From positions 1-32,769 of the forward strand of contig PUNG01000126.1 of the NCBI GenBank assembly GCA_003551675.1: DNA of 32,769 nt, read 5' to 3'. The notes beneath the pieces were generated by a model. The model saw only the letters and a list, made by a program, of their open reading frames with translations, was not told where the DNA came from and made no database searches. Positions 26,988-32,769 of this stretch are shown one piece after another. Within the stretch, counting starts at the first letter, position 1. The number at the start of each line of letters is the position of its first letter. A program made the translations under genes and the position numbers. Source of the stretch: Thermoplasmata archaeon. Its GTDB lineage: Archaea; Thermoplasmatota; Thermoplasmata; Halarchaeoplasmatales; Halarchaeoplasmataceae.

Positions 26988-27959
26988 ATGAAAAGATGGA
27001 TTTCAATACTATCGATAGTCATCATGATTATCGCTATATCGGCAGGCGGTATACTAGGCGTGAGAGAGTTCTACTTCAAAGAAGAAGTCGAAGAAAAGAT
27101 CATCGCAGAAGAAGGTGATTTGGTCACGATCCACTACACCGGCCACTTAAGAGATGAAAGGATCTACGACGAATGGCGGATATTCGACACATCTTATCAT
27201 ACCATACCCAATGTCGATGAGCCTAGATTTACATTGACATACCATGAAGAGAGAGAAAGAGGTACGCCCTTCGAATTCACCCTTGGCGAAGGTGTGATCG
27301 ACGGATGGAATGAGAACATTGAAGGGATGAAGGAAGGAGAATCTCGCATCTTCGAAGTACCACCTGAAAAAGGTTACGGCGATAAGAGCGAAGACCTGGT
27401 CTTCGAATTAGATAGGAGTGAAACGCGTCCTGTATACGAAAGGATAGATAAGGAGTTGTTTGAATCGTTATACGGGGAAGCCAGGTCTAACATGGTAGTT
27501 GAATCGCCCTTCTGGGGATGGGATGTTACCATCATATCCATAGACAGAGATTCGTTGATAATCAGGAACGATCCCGACGTAGGCGAGGTCTACGGTGCAT
27601 ATATGGAGGAAGGATGGAAATGTCACGTTACTCATATCGATTCCTCCGCTGCAGATGGAGATGGTATCATCGAGATCGAACATGAGATATCGAGAGCTAT
27701 GAGAGTCGATGCGGAAATTCTAGCTGGATACGATGAAAAGTTTGCAGAAGTTCCGGATATGGAGATGAGGGCGGGCCAATCGAGTGAAGGTGAAGGTATA
27801 GCCATACCACATGAGGATAAGATCATATTGGACTTCAACGAAGAAGTGACCGGTACCACGCTGGTATTCAGGGTCGAAGTGATAAGCATCGAAAAAGCGG
27901 TAGAAGAAGACGAAGATGATCAAGATATACCAACAGGGAACGATCAAACTCTCTTCTGA
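26988..27959 (+). CDS. Membrane-anchored FKBP-type peptidyl-prolyl isomerase
   Basis: A 323-residue protein with a single N-terminal membrane anchor (residues ~4-24, ISILSIVIMIIAISAGGILG) and an external FKBP domain. Seen: EGDLVTIHYTG at ~44, FDTSYHT, PFEFTLGEGVIDGWNENIEGM at ~98-118, and a GESRIFEVPPEKGYG strand-flap. An insert-in-flap-like region follows (residues ~145-205), as in archaeal and SlyD-type FKBPs. Then come ~100 further residues rich in acid, including a second β-rich section ending VFRVEVISIEKA. Family members catalyse proline isomerisation and act as folding helpers. The anchor suggests it works on secreted proteins, of which this window encodes several. It has its own promoter and is the last conventional gene before the repeat-rich region. 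Confidence 0.92.
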   Translation: MKRWISILSIVIMIIAISAGGILGVREFYFKEEVEEKIIAEEGDLVTIHYTGHLRDERIYDEWRIFDTSYHTIPNVDEPRFTLTYHEERERGTPFEFTLGEGVIDGWNENIEGMKEGESRIFEVPPEKGYGDKSEDLVFELDRSETRPVYERIDKELFESLYGEARSNMVVESPFWGWDVTIISIDRDSLIIRNDPDVGEVYGAYMEEGWKCHVTHIDSSAADGDGIIEIEHEISRAMRVDAEILAGYDEKFAEVPDMEMRAGQSSEGEGIAIPHEDKIILDFNEEVTGTTLVFRVEVISIEKAVEEDEDDQDIPTGNDQTLF

Positions 27960-28007
27960 GTCTATCCTTTATCACTCTAGCATAATTTCTCAATCTACTC
28001 ACTGATG

Positions 28008-28077
28008 AAGCGAGTAGCTATCGGAAGCAAAGCCTCCAAAACACTCTCGAAATTCGCATACGCTCATTTCTGCGAGT
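28008..28077. repeat. 70-bp direct repeat, copy 1
   Basis: Begins AAGCGAGTAGCTATCGGAAG and ends in CATTTCTGCGAGT. It matches 28188-28257 at an exact 180-base offset, with about 6 differences clustered at the left. The core AGCGAGT..CTATCGGAA also recurs, degenerate, at 28071. The surrounding stretch 27960-28314 has no supportable gene; it consists of these repeats and short hairpins such as CAGGAAC-AAA-GTTCCTG (28127-28143). Confidence 0.85.
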
Positions 28078-28187
28078 GGCTATCGGAAAGATTTTCACTA
28101 ACACACTCCAACTTGCGAGGGTTCCACAGGAACAAAGTTCCTGTTCACTCTCGCTTTACTCGCTCAAAAAAAACCTTTTCGCTCCTA

Positions 28188-28257
28188 AAGCGAGTGACGA
28201 TCGGAAGCAAAGCTTCCAAAACACTCTCGAAATTCGCATACGCTCATTTCTGCGAGT
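28188..28257. repeat. 70-bp direct repeat, copy 2
   Basis: Second copy, containing the perfect hairpin GGAAGC-AAA-GCTTCC (28203-28217). Similarity continues past the repeat into ACTCCAACTTGCGAGGG, which in this copy is the first bases of the tRNA-Leu gene. In copy 1 the same string (28106-28121) is followed by unrelated sequence, so the first 8 bases of the tRNA gene seem to have been duplicated along with its upstream region. Confidence 0.85.
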
Positions 28258-28314
28258 TACGCGGAAAAGATTTCCACTAACACGCAAGTTTCGCTCGTAA
28301 ACTCACTCCAACTT

Positions 28315-28399
28315 GCGAGGGTAGCCAAGCATGGCCAACGGCGCAAGGTTCAGGGCCTTGTCCCGTAGGGGTCCAAGGGTTCGAATCCCTTCCCTCGCA
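28315..28399 (+). tRNA. tRNA-Leu (anticodon CAG)
   Basis: A complete class II tRNA. The acceptor stem is GCGAGGG/CCCTCGC with discriminator A, and the D-arm begins TAGCCAAGC. The anticodon stem is CAAGG/CCTTG around the loop TTCAGGG, giving anticodon CAG, which reads CUG. The long variable arm is CCC-GTA-GGG, and the T-arm is AAGGG-TTCGAAT-CCCTT. CCA is not encoded; a run of seven T follows the discriminator base immediately, as expected for an archaeal RNA gene terminator. Confidence 0.96.
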
Positions 28400-28462
28400 T
28401 TTTTTTGATAAAAAAATGCATTAAAAACATGTAGGGCTATCTGCGATAGCCCTTAAAAAAAA
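28397..28462 (+). repeat. Two-hairpin element, left copy (behind tRNA-Leu)
   Basis: Hairpin 1 is GCATTTTTTT-GAT-AAAAAAATGC (28397-28419), its 5' arm using the last bases of the tRNA. A spacer ATTAAAAACATGT follows. Hairpin 2 is AGGGCTATC-TGC-GATAGCCCT (28433-28453), followed by an A-run. The same element occurs at 31516-31580 and, lacking the first arm, at 31581-31628, with compensatory base changes in the stems. It could double as the tRNA transcription terminator through the T-run. Confidence 0.85.
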
Positions 28463-28510
28463 CAAGGCTGTATATAAATAGACTTTGAGTTCCATTCCTA
28501 CGCATACGCA

Positions 28511-28616
28511 GGAAGGCGACAGCCTTCCGAAGTAAAGAGGGACTTATGTCCCTCGCATTTTCAATATTTTCGAATGAACAGGAGAAAATGGAAAGTGAAC
28601 AGAATCCTTGATTCTG
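28511..28616. repeat. Cluster of short perfect hairpins
   Basis: Three further perfect 7-bp inverted repeats with 3-4-base loops lie in ~105 bases: GGAAGGC-GACA-GCCTTCC (28511), GAGGGAC-TTAT-GTCCCTC (28537) and CAGAATC-CTT-GATTCTG (28600). The second arm of the middle one runs into TCCCTCGCATTT (28549-28560), which repeats the last bases of the tRNA and its T-run. There is no supportable gene between 28463 and 28820. Confidence 0.7.
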
Positions 28617-28819
28617 TGGCATTCAATTACCTTTCCGAGAGTAGCGAGGAATGTGATTGAAAAGGAGGAGCGAACGTAGTGAGTTCCTACGCATACTTTT
28701 ATTTTTCTGGATGGTTGAAGAGTTGGAGAAGTAGAGAGATATTTTGTATACAAATAGGCGTTAATTTCCCCGTTATTCAGCCAAGATATACTGCACAGCC
28801 TTTCCAATAAGAGTTAGAA

Positions 28820-29320
28820 TGTAAGGATGACGCCGAGGAGGAGATTCAAACGGTAAGTATAAAATTCGACTTAATCGGACGGTATTGATGAAGCAACACC
28901 TGCACTCTGTGTATAGACTGCGATCACAGCGGCAGAGAGCCTCAATAATCTACTTCGAATTAGGTTAGGACCCACAAATTAGGGTGTAATAAATCACCGT
29001 AGAGAAAGCCACTGACGCTGTGAGAGAGAAGTTAGTTATAGATGAAAGGAATCTTAAGAAGGTAGACGACACGGTGCTGGTAAAAATTTATAATGAGTCC
29101 TTCGATAGAGGCTATCAGCAAGGGTTTAGGCAGAGAGAAAAAAGGAGGAGAGGCGGAGTTGATATCATGTAAAAAGAGGTCTTCTGCGGTCTGTATTTCA
29201 CTTTGGAGAGTTGGCTGATTCCGAGCTATTTTCGACGGGCGGAATTCCTGCATCAAACGGAGATGGTGTGCCAAATTCTAGAGGAAGACATAACTCATAT
29301 TAAATTCGTTATGTCCTCCT
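28820..29320 (+). other. Decayed or non-coding stretch with fragments of reading frame
   Basis: No intact gene is seen. On the plus strand several short frames follow each other with stops or frame changes between them. One starts near 28828 and includes EEEIQTVSIKFDLIGR. One at ~28880-28965 contains HSVYRLRSQRQRASIIYFELG. A GTG-started frame at 29020-29172 (50 residues) contains IYNESFDRGYQQGFRQREKR. One ends GIPASNGDGVPNSRGRHNSY at a stop near 29303. They may be remnants of a dead gene or insertion element, but no family could be recognised. The base composition is less GC-rich than in the gene block to the left. Confidence 0.3.
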
Positions 29321-29370
29321 CAACTAGTCAAAGACGTAGAAAAAATCAGTAAAAGTTACGTCTTTGACTA
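29281..29370. repeat. Pair of adjacent long inverted repeats
   Basis: First pair: GAGGAAGACATAAC (29281-29294) with GTTATGTCCTCCTC (29308-29321), 14 bp with one mismatch. Second pair: TAGTCAAAGACGTA (29325-29338) with TACGTCTTTGACTA (29357-29370), a perfect 14 bp with an 18-base loop. They lie ~75 bases before the promoter of the GLUG gene and may be terminators of an upstream transcript, an operator, or ends of a lost mobile element. Confidence 0.7.
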
Positions 29371-29441
29371 TCGTTTGGTAACAAATAGATTTGAAAATCA
29401 GGATAAAAGTGGAAGGAGAAAGGGAGGAGGGTGTCGTAATA

Positions 29442-29450
29442 TTTATATAA
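29442..29450 (+). promoter_or_regulatory. TATA box of the first GLUG gene
   Basis: TTTATATAA, ~84 bases before the ATG at 29530. This implies a leader of ~55 bases, unusually long for this window. The leader ends with GAGGG 7 bases before the ATG. Confidence 0.5.
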
Positions 29451-29529
29451 AGACAAAAATGTGTAGAAGCGTTACGAGTTTAGGTGAAAGTAAATAGAAA
29501 AAAAACAAAGAGGAGAAGAGGGATAAAAT

Positions 29530-31293
29530 ATGGAAGGTAAAATGAGAAGTGTATTGGTCTTTGGTGTAGTGATACTGCTAGTAGGAAGTGTTTTTGGTGT
29601 AGCTCTTGCTTCTGAGTATGAGGTAGAAACTGAAAATCAAGAGACATTGACAGACCAAGGCGTTGCTGAGGAGAATCCGACGGAAATCCACGACTGGTAT
29701 GATCTCAACGATGTGCGGGATGATTTGAACGGCGATTATGTATTGATGAACAATCTGGACGAAGATACTGAGGGTTATAACGAATTGGCCGGAACTGATG
29801 CGAATGATGGGAGAGGGTGGGAACCGATAGGTGAATGGTGGAACCCCTTCAACGGAAGTTTTGATGGCAACGGATACAGGATAGAAGAATTATATATCGA
29901 ACGTCCGGAAGAAACTAGTGTTGGATTGTTCGCACAAGTTGGATGGTATGATTTCAATGCCACAGTTAAAAATCTGAATCTGGTCGATATAGAAGTTACT
30001 GGCAGTTCTAACGTTGGAGGACTTGTGGGAGGAAATTACGGCATCATAGAGAAATCGTTCGCTAGTGGAACGGTAAGTGGAAATCACACTGTTGGAGGAC
30101 TTGTGGGTCAGGCTTGGCTCGATACCCGTGTAAGAAATTCTTACTTTGTGGGAAATGTAACTGGAGAATTAAAAAGTGAGATGGGTATCGTAGGCGGTCT
30201 GGTAGGGAGCGCCAGGGGTGAAGTGATCAATGCCCGTGCGGAAGGTATGGTGGCAGGAAGTAAAATAGTCGGCGGGCTTTTGGGGATTGGACATGCATCA
30301 AATTCAAGCGCATCGGTAGATGTGATGGGAGAGGAAAACATTACAGGCGGTCTTGTAGGCTCAGGAGGTGCTATAAATTCTTATTCTGTAGGAAACGTAG
30401 AAGGAAAAGAAAGGGTAGGCGGGCTCGTAGGAGAGAACAGTGGCACAGTAGAGAACTCGTATGCTGAAGGAGATGTGAGCGGTGAGGGGTTTGTAGGCGG
30501 GCTCGTTGGATTGAATGTTGATTCGGTGGAGAACTCGTATGCAACGGGAGACGTGAACGGCGAGGAAGATGTTGGTGGGCTCGTTGGATTGAACTACGAA
30601 GTCACGGTGTCGAACTCGTATGCAACGGGAGACGTGAGCGGTGACTGGGGGGTAGGCGGGCTCGTTGGAACGAACAGTGGCACAGTAGAGAACTCGTATG
30701 CCACTGGCAATGTAAGCGGTGATAGTAGTGTAGGCGGGCTTGTGGGGTTGAACGAGGAGGGCACAGTGGATAACTCTTACTGGAACATCGAAACTAGCAG
30801 GCAGAATGAATCTGATGGTGGCGAAGGCAGGACTACAGAAGAGATGACATGGGAATACGATGAAGATACATATGAAGGATGGGATTTTGAGGATATTTGG
30901 TTGGATGGAAATCATGAGTTTGTAGAAGATCATGAAGAAAATGCAGGTTATCCTGCCCTACGATGGCAGGAGGAAGAAGTCGAACTAACGATTAACATTG
31001 ATGGAGAGGCCACGGTAGAAGTCGACGGTGAAGAAGTCGAAGACGGCTGGACTGGGACCTATGAAGATGGTACGGATGTAAACCTGAAAGCGATCCCAGA
31101 AGAAGGCTGGTACTTCGTCGAGTGGACAGGAAACTATGAGGGAACAGAAGAAGAGATGACCATAACGATGGACGAGGATAAGGAGATAACAGCCCACTTC
31201 GAAGAAGATGAAGACACCCCAGGATTTACATCCATGATCCTAGTTCTTGGTATAATAATTGCCGTGGCGATATACCAGAAAAAGAAGCAGTAG
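29530..31293 (+). CDS. Secreted GLUG-repeat surface protein with PGF-CTERM-like anchor
   Basis: A 587-residue predicted cell-surface protein. A signal peptide covers residues ~1-27 (VLVFGVVILLVGSVFGVALA). A conserved HDWYDLNDVRDDL region lies near 55, and a GLUG-repeat β-solenoid spans ~150-420 with about nine units of the form VGGLVG.N.G.V.NSYA.GDV.G. Residues ~480-555 form an InlB/Flg_new-like repeat ending ITAHFEED. At the end, TPGF (563-566) is followed by a hydrophobic helix and the basic tail QKKKQ. The last element resembles PGF-CTERM signals processed by archaeosortase A, but this is judged by eye. GLUG proteins are typically adhesin-like. The gene lies between the two copies of the tRNA-linked element and is paralogous to the gene at 31740. 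Confidence 0.9.
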   Translation: MEGKMRSVLVFGVVILLVGSVFGVALASEYEVETENQETLTDQGVAEENPTEIHDWYDLNDVRDDLNGDYVLMNNLDEDTEGYNELAGTDANDGRGWEPIGEWWNPFNGSFDGNGYRIEELYIERPEETSVGLFAQVGWYDFNATVKNLNLVDIEVTGSSNVGGLVGGNYGIIEKSFASGTVSGNHTVGGLVGQAWLDTRVRNSYFVGNVTGELKSEMGIVGGLVGSARGEVINARAEGMVAGSKIVGGLLGIGHASNSSASVDVMGEENITGGLVGSGGAINSYSVGNVEGKERVGGLVGENSGTVENSYAEGDVSGEGFVGGLVGLNVDSVENSYATGDVNGEEDVGGLVGLNYEVTVSNSYATGDVSGDWGVGGLVGTNSGTVENSYATGNVSGDSSVGGLVGLNEEGTVDNSYWNIETSRQNESDGGEGRTTEEMTWEYDEDTYEGWDFEDIWLDGNHEFVEDHEENAGYPALRWQEEEVELTINIDGEATVEVDGEEVEDGWTGTYEDGTDVNLKAIPEEGWYFVEWTGNYEGTEEEMTITMDEDKEITAHFEEDEDTPGFTSMILVLGIIIAVAIYQKKKQ

Positions 31294-31330
31294 CACTTCA
31301 TAGATACGGGTAAAAATCTGTAAAAAACCA

Positions 31331-31342
31331 CTTCTTTTTTCT
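31331..31342 (+). terminator. T-rich terminator after the first GLUG gene
   Basis: CTTCTTTTTTCT, 38 bases after the stop; archaeal transcripts often end at such T-runs. The rest of 31294-31504 holds no gene I can support. Confidence 0.35.
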
Positions 31343-31504
31343 TATCCATAGCAATTTAGAGCAAACAAACAAGAAGAACGGAAAAAGTGTTTTGAACCGT
31401 AATGATGATGGACCCAGCGCACACTGAACCTTAGATTTACGTGTAGATACACTAGAGCCACTGGCGAGGATCGTACCGTAGTTGTATACAAATTGGCGTT
31501 AGGT

Positions 31505-31632
31505 TCCCTTCCCTCGCATCTTTTTTCGAAAAAGATGCATCAAAAAGATGTTAGGCTATCCAAGATAGCCTATAAAAAACAAAAATGCATTAAAAACATG
31601 TGGGGCTATCTACGATAGCCCTTAAAAAAAGC
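31505..31632 (+). repeat. Two-hairpin element, right copies, with duplicated tRNA-Leu 3' end
   Basis: TCCCTTCCCTCGCAT (31505-31519) repeats the last bases of the tRNA-Leu gene (28386-28400). Hairpin 1 follows, GCATCTTTTT-TCG-AAAAAGATGC (31516-31538), then hairpin 2, TAGGCTATC-CAA-GATAGCCTA (31552-31572). A second partial copy at 31581-31628 keeps the spacer and hairpin 2 (GGGGCTATC-TAC-GATAGCCCT) and is nearly identical to the left copy over ~45 bases. Both stems differ from the left copy at positions that stay paired. Confidence 0.85.
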
Positions 31633-31689
31633 AGATACATTCATAGACTCCAGATTCTTTCGTCCTTGAATATAACAGGTGCCTTGACC

Positions 31690-31707
31690 CGAATATTTTA
31701 ATATTCG
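31690..31707. promoter_or_regulatory. Perfect 18-bp palindrome overlapping the promoter of the second GLUG gene
   Basis: CGAATATTTTAATATTCG reads the same on both strands apart from the central TT and contains a TATA-like core. It lies ~33-50 bases before the ATG at 31740, so it could be the core promoter covered by a dimeric regulator's operator. Confidence 0.5.
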
Positions 31708-31739
31708 AAACGGTATTGCAATCCGCTTTGGAGGATAAT

Positions 31740-32769
31740 ATGAAAGATAAAATGATCGTATTTGCCATCGCACTCTCTCTGCTCTTCAGCGGTATGCTGA
31801 TAGCGGTTGGAGGCGAGGCGGAAGAGGGAAAAGTTGGTGAAAAGGAAGCGGCCCAAGAGATTCACGATTGGTATGATCTAGATGCGGTGAGGGAGGACCT
31901 TTTAGGCGACTATATTTTGATGAACGATCTAGATGAGAACACGGAAGGTTATGGTGAATTAGCCTCTGAACAGGCTAACGAACTAGTCGATAGAGGTAAT
32001 TGGGAAGAGAACACCATATATGAGGCGAATGATCTAGTTGAACACGAAGGTCTCAACTACTACTCCATAGAAGAACACGAGAGTTCGGAAGATTTTGAAG
32101 AGGACGAGGACTACTGGATAGAGACCGATAAAGAAGGTGGTGATGCTCTGGGCTGGAAACCATTGGGCGATGGGGATTCACGGTTCCATGGAACCTTCGA
32201 TGGTAACGGATACGAGATCAAAAACGTCTATGTGGATAGGTCTGCCGAAGGATATATAGGATTATTCTGTTACGTTGGTGAAGGAGGAGTGATAGAAGAT
32301 GTAGGTGTGATCGATGTTGATATAGTAGGAGAGGGGAGTACGGGAGGACTTTCCGGGCGTAATGAAGGGGTTGTAGACAACTCATACGCTACAGGATACG
32401 TTCAAGGCTCTCGCACCGGAGGACTAGTAGGAGGAAATCGTTATGGTGAGATATCTAACTCATATGCCGATGTGTATGTCGTAGGAGAAGTTCGGGTAGG
32501 CGGCCTTCTAGGACACAATTATAAAGGAGAAGTATCCACTAGTTATGCAATAGGAGATGTATATGGGATCGATGAAGTCGGTGGTTTTGTAGGAAGTAGG
32601 AATTGGCTGGGAACGATATCAGATTGCTATTCGACTGGAAGCGTGACACGTATATCGGGCACAAGCACACAGTTCGGCGGATTCATGGGTCGTAACCAAG
32701 GAGGACACGTTCAAAATAGTTATTCAACAGGGAGTGTTCACTACGAAGATTCTTCAGACCCCACTAACA
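31740..32769 (+). CDS. Secreted GLUG-repeat surface protein, 3' end outside the window
   Basis: The frame is open from the ATG at 31740 to the window end (343 codons). A strong ribosome site, GGAGG, lies 5 bases before the ATG. It has a signal peptide (~residues 5-25, IVFAIALSLLFSGMLIAVGG), then IHDWYDLDAVREDLLGDYILM, which closely matches the first GLUG protein. Residues ~80-137 are an insertion absent from that paralogue (NWEENTIYEANDLVEHEG...YYS....YW); its spacing of aromatic residues resembles small chitin-binding modules of the CBM5/12 type. A GLUG β-solenoid then begins near residue 190 with units such as TGGLSGRNEGVVDNSYATG. The C-terminal part and any anchor are not visible. Confidence 0.88.
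   Translation, partial: MKDKMIVFAIALSLLFSGMLIAVGGEAEEGKVGEKEAAQEIHDWYDLDAVREDLLGDYILMNDLDENTEGYGELASEQANELVDRGNWEENTIYEANDLVEHEGLNYYSIEEHESSEDFEEDEDYWIETDKEGGDALGWKPLGDGDSRFHGTFDGNGYEIKNVYVDRSAEGYIGLFCYVGEGGVIEDVGVIDVDIVGEGSTGGLSGRNEGVVDNSYATGYVQGSRTGGLVGGNRYGEISNSYADVYVVGEVRVGGLLGHNYKGEVSTSYAIGDVYGIDEVGGFVGSRNWLGTISDCYSTGSVTRISGTSTQFGGFMGRNQGGHVQNSYSTGSVHYEDSSDPTN

Noticed and set aside
28005-28300. Overlapping frames of ~75-90 codons in the repeat region, including a repeat-containing frame with two copies of SKASKTLSKFAYAHF.
   Set aside because: The repetition follows from the 70-bp direct repeats at a 180-base offset, which happens to be a multiple of three. There is no ribosome site or promoter at a fitting distance, and two frames overlap on the same strand.
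28437-28807. Minus-strand frames of 61 and 87 codons between the tRNA and the decayed region.
   Set aside because: They run through several perfect hairpins, overlap each other and resemble no protein.
29032-29274. Minus-strand frame of 80 codons.
   Set aside because: It covers both a plus-strand fragment and a changing-frame region, and no promoter or ribosome site was found.
29178-29303. Possible TnpB C-terminus or guide-RNA region of an IS200/IS605-type element.
   Set aside because: Only a vague likeness of GIPASNGDGVPNSRG to such tails; no zinc-finger cysteines, no RuvC motifs and no partner transposase were found.

Overview
The window reads as a chromosome segment of an archaeon, most likely a euryarchaeote of the Thermoplasmatota. 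The reasons are AT-rich TATA boxes about 25-37 bases upstream of many starts (several implying leaderless or very short-leader mRNAs), a tRNA gene with no encoded CCA, a free-standing glutaminase subunit of GMP synthase, an HAE3-type RND/MMPL exporter, and an O6-alkylguanine transferase-endonuclease V fusion of the kind known from Ferroplasma. The lineage is an inference; no rRNA gene is present to confirm it.

Bases 1-16,758. A 5'-truncated remnant of a histone-deacetylase-like gene lies beside a first TrkH potassium transporter. A small membrane protein and a giant RND exporter with a C-terminal string of zinc ribbons follow. Next is an apparent operon (LSm-like protein, AGT-EndoV fusion, intact HDAC-like deacetylase). 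Two paralogous membrane-anchored CrtC/AttH-like lipocalin proteins come after it, then a secreted transglutaminase-like protein with an FnIII domain, a UbiA-family prenyltransferase with a large extra membrane half, a radical SAM protein and a third, soluble CrtC-like protein.

Bases 16,800-27,959. This part holds an unrecognised polytopic membrane protein and a compact Trk operon (double-psi-barrel-like small protein, TrkA, TrkH). A nucleotide block follows: pyrG and the GMP synthase glutaminase subunit in tandem, then purF, with purA convergent to it. Together these cover CTP synthesis, the first step of purine synthesis and the AMP and GMP branches. A membrane-anchored FKBP isomerase closes this part.

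Bases 27,960-32,769 differ in character. Low-complexity repeats and many short perfect hairpins surround a tRNA-Leu(CAG) gene. The last 15 bases of the tRNA region and the two-hairpin element behind it recur about 3.1 kb downstream, with compensatory changes in the stems. Each copy of the element precedes a gene for a secreted GLUG-repeat surface protein; the second gene runs off the window. This looks like a tRNA-anchored tandem duplication or att-like island carrying surface-protein genes, and it is the most unusual part of the window.
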